DNA from: Apricaphanius iberus
Taxonomy: Eukaryota > Chordata > Actinopteri > Cyprinodontiformes > Aphaniidae
Reading direction: 5' to 3'
Assembly: GCA_028564705.1 (NCBI GenBank)
Contig: JAPXFQ010002688.1
Coordinates: forward strand, 1,054,001 to 1,118,000
Length of the DNA stretch: 64,000 nt
This document shows, one piece after another, positions 1 to 11,694 of the stretch. The position numbers were made by a program, and so were the translations under genes. Positions within the stretch are counted from its first letter, which is position 1; every line of letters begins with the position of its first letter. The notes beneath the pieces are model-generated. The model searched no databases and was not told where the DNA came from. It was given only the letters and a program-made list of their open reading frames with translations.

Positions 1-328
1 CCAGCGCCTTGAGAGTGATTGAGGGAGTGGTGAGCCTATGGCTGGTGAGTCAAACAAGAGTTTTAAAACATCCGGGACGACACTGAAAACATTTCGGCTG
101 AAGCCCCAGCACAATCAACTGACGACGCCACTGTTGTCAGGTGTAGAAATGTTATGGACTTGAGCAAAACCAGTTTCCCCATTCCCAGCTAGTTTAAAGT
201 GTAAGCATGCGGCAGAAAGTATTTATTTAGTGTGTGATGTTTGCTGCTACTGATCTGTTTGGTTGGGCGTTGTAAAAGTCAGTAATATTTTCAAGTCCAG
301 ATAACATTTTCCGCAGTGTCATTGGTGC
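1..328. other. Unassigned sequence at window start
   Basis: No domain or repeat family recognised. It precedes the hAT transposase relic and may include its decayed 5' part, but I see no readable transposase residues here. Confidence 0.3.
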
Positions 329-1463
329 ACTGGACAGGGTTAGAGTAGACTGGTCTTGCGCCGTCAGATGGAACGCCATCAATTATCGGGAACAAGGTGT
401 GACAAAGTTCAGAGATAAAGTACAAGCCGCAAAAAGAAGGGTTGGTTTTTGGACATTTACCTGTATTTTGTATCAGGAAGTGTTTTGCTATAGGGTATTA
501 AGAATGGATCACGTCAGGGAGGTGGCTGTGTTATATCCAAGCCAGAGGTCTGAATCATCATCAGTTTGACTACCCTCTCACTGACTTTAACATTACGCAT
601 GGACTACAATAGCATACTGAAATAAGATAGTTAAGTCAGGTGCTGTGCTAAAGCGCTTTTTTTGACCTACGTGAGGAATTTGGACGGTTTATTAAAACAA
701 GGTAAACCTGTCATGGAATTACTGTCGAATGCCAACAAAGGTACAGGACCTTGCATTTATAGTTGATATTACAAAACACTCGAATAATCCGGAAAAAAAA
801 AAAAGTTGCAAGGGAGCAAAACGTTTGTCACACAGTATTAAGACAACATATGCACATTGAAATGCAAATTCAAATCAAGCTCATGTTATGGGAGACACAG
901 CTGACAAGTGGTGACGCTGCTTATTTTCCCTGTCTGAGAGATGTATGCACAAACAGCATTACTGCTGACATGAGACTGTACAAAGACAATATTGCGGGTT
1001 TGTTCTGGGAGTTTGAGAAGCAATTTTCGATCTTCAGTGAACTCACGGCACAATTGGTAATGTTTCACTCACCATTCACAGTTAAAACTTATGATAAGCC
1101 TGTTAACATACGGCTTGAAATAATTGATTTGCAGTGTAATGTAGAATTGAAAGAATTTTTTTTTCTCTGGGCTTGGACATATTTTATCAGTATCTCCAGC
1201 CAGGGTACCTTAAATTAACAGCACTGGCAGAAAAAATGCTATGCATATTCGAGACTACCTGCTTTTGTAAGCAAGTTTTCTCAGTAATGAACATTAATAA
1301 AAAAAAGCTGTGCACAAACATTACGCATAGGTACTTAAAATACATTCTTAAACTGGCAGCTACTCAGGACATGATGCCTGATATTGATACATTTGTGGAG
1401 GCTAAAATAATCCCAGATTTCAGGAGCAAATGCAAAGCAAGACTAAATCCTGTGAAATGCTGA
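329..1463 (+). pseudogene. Decayed hAT transposase (GTF2IRD2/ZBED-like family)
   Basis: Remnant of a hAT-superfamily transposase, the type that gave rise to GTF2IRD2- and FAM200-like vertebrate proteins. In order: near 460-510 a segment reading CILYQEVFCYRVLRMDHV, which matches the conserved His/Cys block C-x-x-H-Q-E-A-L-C; near 650-690 an 'AVLKRFFDLREEFG' block; at 763-1170 a frame with LWETQLTSGDAAYFPCL and EIIDLQCNVELK; and at 1173-1463 a frame ending in VMNINKKKLCTNITHRYLK, which matches the C-terminal dimerisation helix of hAT transposases. The pieces lie in different frames with stops between them, and the canonical His of the first block is Tyr. No full ORF survives, so it is not functional. 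No terminal repeats were found. The family call is secure at superfamily level only. Confidence 0.8.
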
Positions 1464-1756
1464 TTTAAACATTATTTGAACTATGAAAAAAAATATTAAT
1501 AATTACTAAATGAAGTAAATACTGTGCGATTAAGTGTTAGCAGATTTGCTTCAACAGAGTTTTGTGAGAGGATTTTTATTTGTTAAGTATGTCGTGTTAT
1601 GTATGTAGTTTTATATGTATACATTTTATGCAGTAACAAGATATGTGACAAGTTTAAAAACAGCTCCTGCTGAGGAGTTTCAGTTTGTGGAGTCAATTCA
1701 GTTGTCCAGAATACATTCCAAGACGTGGGCAATGGAGTTTAAATAATTTCTACATG
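1464..1756. other. AT-rich spacer, nothing recognised
   Basis: A/T-rich sequence directly after the hAT relic. I see no coding, RNA or repeat signature. Confidence 0.4.
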
Positions 1757-1910
1757 TTAAAGGGGAAGTACTGTTTTTTACAACCTGGACCTTATTCGTA
1801 GCATGCAGTACGTTTATTTGCTTCCCAGACCGTTTTGGTTCTAGGAGGTATTTAGATCAGTTCACGATCAGCGCATATCCATATATTGGGAGCTGTTTGG
1901 GGACCCAAAG
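1757..1910 (+). mobile_element. Left-end fragment of long-inverted-repeat DNA element (Kolobok-like?)
   Basis: Begins TTAAAGGGG and continues with 'acaacctggacct', a cttcccagac motif and 'gcatatccatatattggga'. These elements appear in the same order in the left terminus of the fuller copy at 14177-14980. Diverged and truncated. In both copies TTAA is followed directly by AGG, which suggests a TTAA target site; that is inference. Confidence 0.5.
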
Positions 1911-2250
1911 TGCAGCCTCTAAATATGGCATTATCTGCTTCAAAACTCATTTATTTCACCAACTTTTTTTATGAATCGCTAGCACTATTCCCGTGTGACT
2001 TCGGAGCACCTTAGAGGTTCTTTGTTGTTGTCATCTGGGGTGTTTTACAGGAGTTTATTCCAACCAATTCCAATTTACAAACAAACAGAGTTTTCAATGG
2101 CGTCACTGCCATGTGCCATTGCAAGTGTTATCTGAACAAGACTGGGCAGGTTGTGGAAAGGAAGCCTGGGGAAGCTGAACATAGTACACTTGGTTATTTT
2201 GTTTGTGCAAATTGGAAACACACGAATGTGAACAATGTTGATGTTGGCTG
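1911..2250. other. Unassigned spacer
   Basis: No recognisable gene or repeat. Short open frames on both strands look random. Confidence 0.35.
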
Positions 2251-2616
2251 TAGGGGTGCAACGATAGCACCTTTTTCAAATCAATATGATACCAATACTT
2301 GGATCTGAGTACTTGCTGATACTGAGTAACAATACTGATATGTCTACCACACACAAAAAAATGCAATGAATTGGAAGACAGTTTTCATTTTCTTCTCTGC
2401 TTGTTGAAACAAATGATGGTGAATTAGATAAAAAATATTTAAAATGACCGCAAAACTAAAATATCAAGTAAGAGAATAAAAACTTTCAGCAAAATTACTG
2501 TAAAGTTTTCATATTTTATGTATCGGTTCATGTAATCTGTTGACTAACCGATACCAGTACATTAAAATGGTATCGGTCCAATAACTGATACCAGTATCAG
2601 TATTGGTGCATCCCTA
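2251..2616 (+). mobile_element. hAT-type MITE, 366 bp (copy 1)
   Basis: Short non-autonomous DNA transposon. The ends form imperfect terminal inverted repeats: TAGGGGTGCAACGATA at the left and ATTGGTGCATCCCTA at the right. The interior carries many 'gatacc/ggtatc' tracts that are themselves inverted. No coding capacity. The flanking 8-mers gttggctg and gtttgcag agree at 6 of 8 positions and could be a decayed hAT target duplication. A second copy lies in opposite orientation at 43476-43837. It abuts the DIRS fragment that starts at 2617. Confidence 0.75.
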
Positions 2617-3480
2617 GTTTGCAGTAGCAAGTTGGTTATAGTTGAGGGCTGGACAGAAGTTGCGTGTTGCTAATGTTTTGAAAAAAAGGATATAGCAGAG
2701 ATAAGCTTGAATGGTGGTTGCATAAAGTTCTTGGATTCTCAGAGTGGAAGATGAAATGGCATAAATGACAAAAGGTTGAGTGAAAGAAAAGGTCAACCTT
2801 ATGTTACATGAAAAGACTTTGAAGCCGTTCCAACCTCACAGGTATGCTGAGAGAGTAGAGGGGGAAAGACTGTTGAGGATGGATTTCTGAGATGACATAG
2901 GGAGGTCTTGAAACTGAGGAGTTAGCTGTAGAATGTGTCTTAAAATGGAGGGAGCAGAGTTGTGTTGAGATTTGCAGCAGATTTCAACCACACAAAGGGA
3001 AATGAGACAGTCAACAATACAATTTTGGTGACCTGGGACATGAGCACCGTGGAGCAGAAACTGATGTTGGGCTGAAACAAGGGTGAGTCTGTGGATGAAC
3101 TGCATGATTGCAGGACAGTATGACTGACCTTTGTTTAAAATGTCTACAACAGCAGGATTATCTGAGTGGAGAAGAGTGTTGAGACCATTCATGCCCCCAA
3201 AGAAGGGCAGTGACCGTTATGGAGCTCATGGAGAGTCAAGGAAGGGGAGTTGAACTCCCGAAGCCCCACGGCTTCGACGGCCCCACTGTAGTAGCCACCG
3301 AAGCCTGCAGAAAGTACTGCATCGGTATAGAGCTGGATGTCATCTGGATGGGAGACAAAATCATTACAGAAGAAAGAAATACCATTCCAGGAAGACAGAA
3401 AACCATGTCAAAGCTGCAATTTAATCCAACATTATTAACTGATGATGAGCTGGCAGTGGATAGACCGTAGCATTACAGAT
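2617..3480 (-). pseudogene. DIRS-type retrotransposon fragment: RNase H to tyrosine recombinase N-terminus
   Basis: Part of a DIRS-like retrotransposon, which replicates by reverse transcription and integrates with a tyrosine recombinase instead of a DDE integrase. On the minus strand near 3280-3370 a frame reads DIQLYTDAVLSAGFGGYYSG, the start of the RNase H fold with its catalytic Asp. At 2836-3192 come LHSDNPAVVDILNKG and HVPGHQNCIVDCL, typical of this RNase H. Then SLSPSTLSAYL and, at 2614-2796, TTIQAYLCYILFFKTLATR match the N-terminal arm of DIRS tyrosine recombinases. The catalytic recombinase half is missing: the element stops at the MITE boundary (2616/2617) and does not resume at 2250. 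A frameshift separates GHEW from the following GLN block near 3190. Reverse transcriptase and gag are absent. Confidence 0.75.
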
Positions 3481-6400
3481 TAGTTATTTAACTGATTTTG
3501 GCATAAAAATTCTCCTTACAATAAAGGCACCTGTGTGTCTGCATTTAGGGCTTGTGGGGCCTGGCACCACCAGATGTCCAAATGGAGTTCTGTGCATAGC
3601 ATGCTTAAATTAATCAGTAGAACAGGATTGTTCTTTCTAGTGTTATATTGTATATATACCGATTCTGTTACCGATAAGATTCTGTTATGAACATTTGTGT
3701 ATAACAATCTAAGCCTTTTGTCCGAATACTGACAAGCTCAGCAGGCTAAATCCTCTTGATACTGCGATTGGGGCCGGCCCCTTAACGTCTGTTTAAATGA
3801 TGAGGATCTAAAATCACAGTGCGCATGCCCAACCCGCACTCAATGGAAAGCCTTGGGGCGCAAATATTCTGGCCCCAAGCTGAGATCCCCCTACCTTCCT
3901 CTACAGAAAAAGGCAGCAAAAGACCATCTGGCGTGAAGTCGGCTGTACATTTATTAGAAGAAGAATAGATCGTGCAATCAGCAGGAAGTGGTTCAGCAAA
4001 AAGGGATTGTGTAGCATAACTGGTATTAAAATATTAGAATAGCATCTGTCACGTTTACTTTCTTTTAGATAGAAGTGGCAACCATTTATTGTCAAGACAC
4101 AAAAAAAAATTAAGTCTGAATTTAGCATATTGCCTCTTAAATGGAAATTAGAGATTAAATATTTGGAACATCGCCAGCCAGTGGATTTTAACATAATTCA
4201 AAAACTTTGAAAGATCATTATAGATGTAAATAAACTTTTTGAAAATTATACAGTTATTGAAAAGTTTGCCCAGATGAAAGATCTGCAGGGTTTATTTCAA
4301 GAACAATACTGGTGAGTGACCCTTTAATTGCAATTTATGCTTTTTGTGTAGGCCATAAAAAAGCGGTTTATTTCTTCAACTTTTTGTACATAAAATGACA
4401 TTTGAAATATGTAGGTGTGTTCAAGTTTATGTGATTCATTTAATATTAAATCAAAATGAAATGAATCACATTAAAATGGCAATCATATTGTATGCATCAC
4501 AGAAGAATTAGTTGCTGCAATTAGATGTGTCCCCCACCTTACCTATCATGCCAGAGACGCCACTGAAAGGCAGTAAATCACAATCACATTTAAGCCTGTG
4601 TAAAACATCCAATAAATGGCTTTAACCAGGGTTTAATTCAGGGTTTGATTCCCACTTCCTTCTGTATTTCTGAGAGTCCAGTGTAGACTGAGACAAAGGT
4701 CACTGTTTAACATCTGTCACAAAGAGGTACACAGGTGGACGAGGTGAGTAAGTGAAAAAAAAAATTTGCATTTAAATCTAAGTGTGGGTGGGATCAGCTA
4801 GCCGCATCTTTGAGCATACATGATTTATCAGCATTCTGGACTCGTTGGTGTTAGTATCTGCTCTCTTCAGCCGGACCTGGTTAGACGGGCGGAGCTGCAG
4901 AGCTCTGGGCCCAGTGCAAGACTACTGCTCAGTGAGGACAGTAATGGGGTGGATTCACATGACTCTTGACTCCATCCCATCCAGTCTTCAGTAATAGTGC
5001 AGTCAGGATCTTAAAGGGAGATGAGTATCACTAAACTAAAACCCATCTTTTCCTTTTTTTTTTTTTAAGTGTTCATTATGGGGCCTGTTACAATGGCCTT
5101 TGGTTGCTGGAATGAACAGGAGGACTGAGGCAGGAAAACGGTGCCGACCAACCAGGGGTTTTTCCAACATTGACTGTGACAGGACAAACAAAATAAAAGC
5201 CCTATTCAGCAGGTCTGGTGTGGTCTCAGCAGCAGCTCACATGATGCTTCACCGGAATGAAGACTCAAATGAGCTAGACTGAGAACCTTTTATATTCTAC
5301 CCCCACTTAAGACCTACCAAAACAAGTTTAATGAAAAGATACAACGAAATATTTACAGATCAATCATCATTATCCAGAATCTCCAAGGTACAATAGTTTA
5401 ACATTAGAACATATAAAAACATGCATCAAATTTCAGAGTTAAGTATACAAAAATACAAAAAGAGCAAAATTCACTCCACCCCCCTTTCAATCATGACTTG
5501 GTTTCTTCCAGAACCTTTAAAAGATGTTCAGGTTGCCCTGGGAATCTTTTAGCCTGAACACCTCAAGACAAAAGACAAAAGGTAAGTGTTCTGCACCACA
5601 GGCTCACTATACTAAACTTCCATATACTAATGTGGCTTAGCAATTTATCAAGCTGCTTATATGATCTTATAACAGCATTGTGTGGTTAATTAATTGATCT
5701 GTACCATCTCAGAGTGTTTAGTAAACTGGTGCAAACACGCATGTTTTTTTTTTATATACTGGGCTGGAAAGATTTGCTTATGCAGATGTGTTGATTTGGG
5801 CTCTGTCTAAAGGCTGGAGTTGTGATTACTGTGTTTTTTTTTTTGAAAAGCTGCCCATTGCAGCAAAGCAATCCATGTTCTTTAAATAAAAATAAACTGC
5901 TAAGTACCGTCTCAGAGAGTCCGACCCAGCTTTCCAGTTGTTTTAATAGTATTTCATGGCCTTGATGTCAAATGCTGCACTGATGTAAAACACTACCAGC
6001 GCTGTGGTTCTACCATTTATGTGCATGTCACTGAACACTTTGGGGGCATGTTTTGCAGTAGCTACAACACATGCAGAAATATACTTTTAATTGATGCACA
6101 AGAGAATTTCGTAACCCCCCCCAAAAAAACCCTCTCCAAATGGCACATTATATCACTCAAACTGATATTCGTAATATCTAAATATCAACAAAGCTCATGA
6201 TAGAGAACACATTAGCTCAGATGTATGAGATTTGATTTATGTGCCATTTTTGTATGATTTTTTTTTTGGTGGGTTTAAAGTTTATTTGCTTCCCACAAAG
6301 TTGTAAGCGTATAAACCTAAAAATAAAGTTCTAGCATCTTGCTACTAGTGTTACATGCCCATCATTGTCTCTTTCAGAGATTTGCTGCGGTGACAACCCA

Positions 6401-7627
6401 CCATCTGTAGGTTTATACTTAACTTTTTTTTTTTTCAATTTCTTTTCTGGCCACACAGTGGTCACTCATCAAAACGCTGGAGGACAAATCTTGTCTCTGT
6501 TATTTGCAGTTTCAGACAGTAGGAGTAAATTATGGTCTCTGCTTTGTGGATGCTCTATAAGTGTACATGTCATGATAACTTCACAGGACATAGACGGATC
6601 ATTTTCTCTTTAAAGCCCTGCAGCTTGAGCTACTTGCAGAGGATAATAATTGGTGGATGTGGAAAGATTACGAGGGAGAAGAGCTTTATTGATCTAATTT
6701 ACAGGGAAGAAGACACTTGTTACTTCTAAAGGATTATGGTGTTTGCTTCCATTTCTTTCCAAAATGAAATGATCATTTCCCTATTAACAATGTTTAAAAA
6801 TGTAATTGAGCAAATACATAAAATATTTATAGAGTTTTTGACAACTATGGCATTTAAGAGGGTAGAGTTGGATTGTAATTTGCAGACAGACATCTCCACC
6901 TTGTTTATTTCAAGCTGGGGAATAACATGACTTTCAGCAGGAAAATGAGCAAATCCCTTGGTATGAGTGCGTTCACAGATTCAAACTGGGATGAGAGCAA
7001 AGCAGCTTAAATCTATTGATTGGTCACAGAGCTGTGAAAGGTGCAGATAAGAATCCGACCTCCAGCTGCACTTGGGGATTGAACATGATTGAGATGACAA
7101 TGGTTTGAGCTTGCTGTGTCTAATTTATTTTTTCCATTATTTTCAATGTTATTGTTATTTCAACAGCCTGACATTGCACCTGTGTTTTGATACACCATAT
7201 TTATTTTTCAGAAACTGGTGAATGATTCAGGGAATTATTTTGTGAATTAATCAATGACTATTTCAAATGATATTGCACGTTTGTTCCAGGATTCACTTGT
7301 TACTGTTCAGTTGCTCTAATTTTCCTTTGTGATTCTTCTGTCAGGTGCCCTCATCAGATTGAAATTGACCATGAGGAGAGAAAGCCATCAGAGAAAAAAA
7401 AAACCTAACTAATCTAGCAACAGCATATGAATAGCCCAGTTTGGGCCAAACAAGAATGCCTGTGACTGTCTGTACAGCTAAATAATTTATGATGCTGGCT
7501 CAAGGAGGTTTTATATTCTGTACGTAAAGAGAGTGCCAATCTGTTTAGTGCCTCTTTAAGATTTCTGCCTTGTTGTTCATATGCATTGGTATTCTTGAAA
7601 ACTTGAAGATTTAGATATATTGCAATG
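3481..7627. other. Long unassigned stretch without recognisable gene
   Basis: No protein family, RNA gene or full repeat seen in about 4 kb. It holds a T13 run (5054-5066), a C/A-rich patch near 6115 and a 12-bp inverted repeat at 4430-4470 (listed separately). The 3730-3900 part is more GC-rich and contains 'gggccggcccc', with no assignment. Confidence 0.4.
4430..4470. repeat. Perfect 12-bp inverted repeat, 17-nt spacer
   Basis: TGTGATTCATTT (4430-4441) is matched by its exact reverse complement at 4459-4470. AT-rich. A 12-bp match could occur by chance in a window this size. Confidence 0.6.
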
Positions 7628-7730
7628 ATCGTCCATCCATCAGTGGCTGCAATTATCCTTGCAGGGTCCTGGGGGTTTATATCTACCTTCAGACGCAAAG
7701 TACACCCTGGACAGACCTGTGAGACTTCCT
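7628..7730 (-). mobile_element. 3'-end fragment of Expander-tailed SINE
   Basis: The plus strand reads gtccatccatcagtggctgc, then ttatccttgcagggtcctgg and 'gtacaccctggacag'. These match, in order, the 3' half of the SINE at 26021-26385 (ccatccat..., cttatcc..cagggtcacgggg, ggtacaccctgaacagg). The element therefore lies on the minus strand. The tRNA-like head is missing. Confidence 0.6.
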
Positions 7731-7779
7731 ATGGGATGTGTAACACTTCCCTCTTGCTTCTATTTTTATTGTTTTCCAA

Positions 7780-7965
7780 GCCCTTCTCAGAGTTCTAAAT
7801 GGTGTACAAGTATCAATTATTTTCCAATTGCTCCTTATTCCCTTTCTGGTAAAGAGTTGTGTTTTTAGATTTTGCCTTGACTGTCTAAGTGAGTTTCCAA
7901 GTGATATCTTTATCAAAATGAATGCCCAAGAATCTAGAGATTCTGACTTGTTCAAGTGTTTGACC
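7780..7965 (-). pseudogene. Possible LINE reverse-transcriptase trace
   Basis: On the minus strand near 7890-7934 a frame reads RISRFLGIHFDKDITWKL, resembling the 'KFLGV.FD.KLTWK' motif after the palm domain of many non-LTR reverse transcriptases. The surrounding frame is broken and I cannot extend the match with confidence. It adjoins the SINE fragment, so it might be its partner LINE, but the family is not determinable. Confidence 0.35.
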
Positions 7966-10499
7966 ATGTAATTTAGCGAAATAAACTGAAATTTGATAAC
8001 TGAGCAAGAGCTGACTAACAGAAAAATATATATATACTTTTGTGTTTAGTGTTTTTTTGTTGGTTTATTCTGGTATGATGTTTTGCTCTCTTGGATTGGG
8101 GGGGGGGGCTGCTTCTCCAGTTCACAAGTGGCCTGCACATATACCATTCATTAGATTCCGCTGTGTTGGAGCAGATATGTTTTCAAACGTTGCAGCCTAG
8201 TAGCAATTTGAGAACTGGAGCTTCAGACTCATGTCTCAGATCAGAACTGTTCTTTTCCTTTTGTTTTTTTGTTTTTGTTTGTGTCTTAGTTCAGTCCTTT
8301 GTGTTAAATAGCCACATTCCCTCAGCCTACCTGTTACTTCCTTTGCTAGTTTTTCCCAGCCACTTGAATTCAACACCAGCATCCAATGACATTCTCCACT
8401 CCCTCCTTTATAATTAAGTCCACTAGTTCTCACTCTTCATTACTGGATTCTCCCAATTAAATGATCATTCCCCCAGTTTTCTGTTACCTGCACACCTTTA
8501 GGTTCTATTTTCTTATTAAAGCACTCTATTATCTTTGTTTTTCTCTACACTTGGGTCCTTTCTCAACCTACAAACCATGACAATTATACAAAAGAAATTA
8601 AAAATATCCAAATTAGTTTAACATTTAATGAATATTTTGTGTTAAATTACATTTCTGAATAAAAAAAAAAACACATTTGTAAATTTAATGTGTTAAATAA
8701 GACACATTACATATGTAAATTCATTACATGTATTAAGGCAAAGTTATGCTCAGTCTGGATCACATGTATCATATATTGATTTTGGAGGCTTGGAAAAATA
8801 CATTTTCAGACCATCCCTGGTTGCAACTGCAGGATTATTACCATCATGTAAATAACCACTTGGCTTCTTTCCACTGTAAATGCTCTGCTAAACCACCTAG
8901 TTAAACCTTCTTCATTCCTGTTTTTCTGCCTCCTCAGGCCTGATCTTGGCGTTTGGTACAAATTGAGGAGAATGATGAGACAGTTGGCTTTAGATCTTAT
9001 TTAGTGTTTTTCACCTAAAGGCTAAGAACCAAATGCTCCTATAAAGCAGACAAAAAAGAAAGTAATGGTTTCTTTTGAACCCTTGGTTAAGAGGTTTTGC
9101 TCTCTTTTATGGCAGACATTTCATCACACCACTTCAGCTTTTTTCAGGTATTTAAATGTGATGCATAATTTGCAGTGCCTTCAATAATCCCAAGTGGTAT
9201 TAATAAAGATGATCCAAAAAAGACAGCAGCAGCTGGGCAACACAGCTAATTAGCTGCAATTCATTCTTTTTATTTTTAATACATTTTCTTCTAAAACCAG
9301 CTTCTCAAAATGTTTCATGGTATTCATTAACCACATTTAAAAGGTTGCTCTACAGAAGCTTTACATAACTGAAGTCTGCAAAATAAGACACGATGTTTGT
9401 ATCCTTTATTGGTTCACACTTGTTGAATGATCGAAGATGTTAAAATTCTATGGTTTTAGCTGCTGGTTCGTATTTTAAAATTAACTGCCTGTCATACCAA
9501 GTAAAATTGGCATAGAATGGGCGAAAATCAATGATTCAACATTTCTGCTTTATGTTTGTTTTCTATGATGTTTCAACATTGGGGTTGGGCCATGGTGTTG
9601 CGCCTCACTTATGGTGGCACTGTCCCACACAATGCATAAAACAGACAATTGTTTCATACTCTTTCTCTCTCTCTCTTTATATCACCCATATACATGTTCA
9701 TTTATACATGTGCTACACCTGCTGATGTTACAGTCTGTATATTTTGTCTTTCTGACAATGTGCAGTGAAAATATGGAGGGTGAGGAAGATTATTCTGTGT
9801 ACTGTGACAGGAGCAATGTTGAGCACAATGGTCTACAGCTGCTTTTCTATACATTGACAAGAGAGTCAGAAAAATACAATTAGAGTAGAACTAATAGGAC
9901 TTATTAATCCTCTCCAGTGAATCAAATGAAGGATAACAAACATGATTTTTAAATGAGAATGATGGAGATATATGGAATAGGATAGGTGCATGGACTTCAT
10001 TTACAAAGATAAAAATAAAAATCTAGGAATATACACAATTTTAACCTTTTTATTTAAAATGAGTGATCGGAAAAAAAAATTCTCTCTATATTGTTGAATA
10101 GTAATATTGGGTAATAAAAGTAAAATGGGGATTGGTAAATAAATAAATGTTAAAATGCTAAAACAACAAAATATTCTGGTTAAGGTAATAATGGAAATAG
10201 AAGCTTTTAGCTTTGATCTAAAATCTCTGATTCCAAAGGAATAGTCACTGCTGTGAAAAATGCAAGTTTAATTAGCAAGGATCACGCTACAGAGATCTGA
10301 GTTTAAAAAGTTTATTGAAGGAATGGAATTGAAGGATGCAAAGTCTGGGTAGATGTACTGACGGAGGCTAGAACCAAGATTCAGAATGGGGGTTGCAGTC
10401 TTCAGGAATGCATCTTTCAGGAGCCTTCTCAGCAACCCCAGACAGAACCTAAGAAAGGAGTGTTAGAGGAAGCAAGGACAATGAGTGAACCAGGGCAAT
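7966..10499. other. Unassigned stretch
   Basis: No gene recognised. Includes a G11 run (8098-8108) and a T-rich then C-rich block at 8266-8590 whose order (tattaaag..., tacacttgggtcct, accatgacaa) faintly recalls the 3' part of fish LTR-type repeats; not secure. The block near 9110-9270 is non-repetitive and carries several TAAT motifs. Confidence 0.35.
9975..9999 (+). repeat. Left member of a 25-bp direct repeat pair
   Basis: The 'aataggataggtgcatggac' motif followed by ttcat here recurs with one mismatch at 10866-10890. The 0.87 kb between them is unassigned. It could be an old target-site duplication or a fragment of a dispersed repeat. Confidence 0.55.
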
Positions 10500-10680
10500 A
10501 AAGAGGATGGTCATGTTTAACAACCGAGGAGAGGATGAAGAACCAGGGAGGCTGTACGGATGAAGGGATGTAGAGAATGAGGGAGGAAATGTGGGATGAG
10601 GGAAGGGATGAAGTGAGGAGCTCAATGGATGTGGGAGGGATGGAGAGAGGTGAAACGGAAGGAAGTGAAGCCATAGATGG
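10500..10680 (+). repeat. Polypurine tract
   Basis: About 180 bp with strong G/A bias on the plus strand (runs such as gagaggatgaagaaccaggg and 'gagggaggaaatgtgggatg'). No unit repeats perfectly. A similar purine-biased block is at 26830-27055. Confidence 0.6.
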
Positions 10681-10840
10681 TGTCTTGTAGGTAGGGGTGT
10701 GCCACAAACGAGAATGTTAAGATTGTTGCGGATTTAAGGTAAAATGCAGCTATTTGGCTATTAATAGTTAAGGGACTGCTTATGGCGGTCAATGAGATAA
10801 ATAATTTATTAAAAATTAATATTTGGGGCACCACCTTTAT

Positions 10841-10864
10841 CAGGAACTATTTTAATAGTTCCTG
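10841..10864. repeat. 24-nt palindrome (11-bp arms)
   Basis: CAGGAACTATT and its exact reverse complement are separated by TT. It lies immediately before the right copy of the 25-bp direct repeat (10866-10890). Confidence 0.8.
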
Positions 10865-10865
10865 A

Positions 10866-10890
10866 AATAGGATAGGTGCATAGACTTCAT
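10866..10890 (+). repeat. Right member of a 25-bp direct repeat pair
   Basis: Partner of 9975-9999, one mismatch (gcatagac versus gcatggac). Directly follows the 24-nt palindrome. Confidence 0.55.
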
Positions 10891-11694
10891 ATATAAAAAA
10901 AATATATCTACATCAGTCTCATAATCTGAAGGAGTGAATTCTTTACCATCTATTGATCATGAAACCTTGCCATATGTGTGTGGAAAAAAAAAATGACTGA
11001 CTTTCCAAACTAAGAGTTTATTTACAAAAGAAGAAAAATAAACATTTAATCACACAAAACTAATAACCAACAGACTACCGATCAGACTAAATGAATAACT
11101 AAAAATAAAAGAAACGAATGGATAAAAAATGCAATAAAGATAGAAAACATAAATTCTTATGCTTGGAGGAATCTGGATGCTTCAAGAACCCAGTGCTTGA
11201 TTTGCAGATTCAGGAACGGTCTGCAGAGTTCAGGCAGAACAACAGGGTTTGTTTATCAATGTTTCTCAGTCACCTGATCGGTCGTCCGTCGATGTTGCTT
11301 GAATGACTTCCTCCTTGAACTCAGATGTTTCTCCTTCGCCCGCCAAGGAAGGGTCTTTGATGTGCACCTTCCCGATCAGAAGGCACACATCCGATCAGAA
11401 GGACAAGTGTCCGCCTGCAGGGTGCTTGTATAAACTCTCTTCTTCTCCAATTCCGGTGGAGCTAGAATGCAGATTTGCACCACCTGATGGCTGTGTGGGA
11501 CCCAACACTTGGAAAGCCAGATGAGTTGGTTTGTATAGATTGCTGGGTAAGAAATGGGTTTGAGGTTATAATCCAACTACACTAACAGGCAACTTGAATT
11601 ATTTCACTGCCGTGCGCCATCCCAGTTGTAGTCTGAGGACGCTCACTCTGTGCTCTACATTGGTCGGCTAGACAGAATTTTCTATCGCAAACAT

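Larger units (their letters stand above)
10681..11694. other. Unassigned; possible old LTR-like sequence
   Basis: No gene seen. 10985-11600 starts with gagtttatttacaaaagaag and moves into a GC-rich part containing the near-duplicate 'ccgatcagaagg' twice (near 11370 and 11391). The arrangement could be a minus-strand LTR, but no TG...CA ends or target duplication are defined. Confidence 0.25.

Noticed and set aside
3240..3300. GC-rich 'ctcccgaagccccacggctt' stretch that looked like a structured RNA
   Set aside because: It is the reverse complement of the DIRS RNase H coding region (GGYYSG.. frame).
9531..9883. Two overlapping plus-strand frames after a T-rich start
   Set aside because: Driven by low-complexity tctctctct sequence; no domain.
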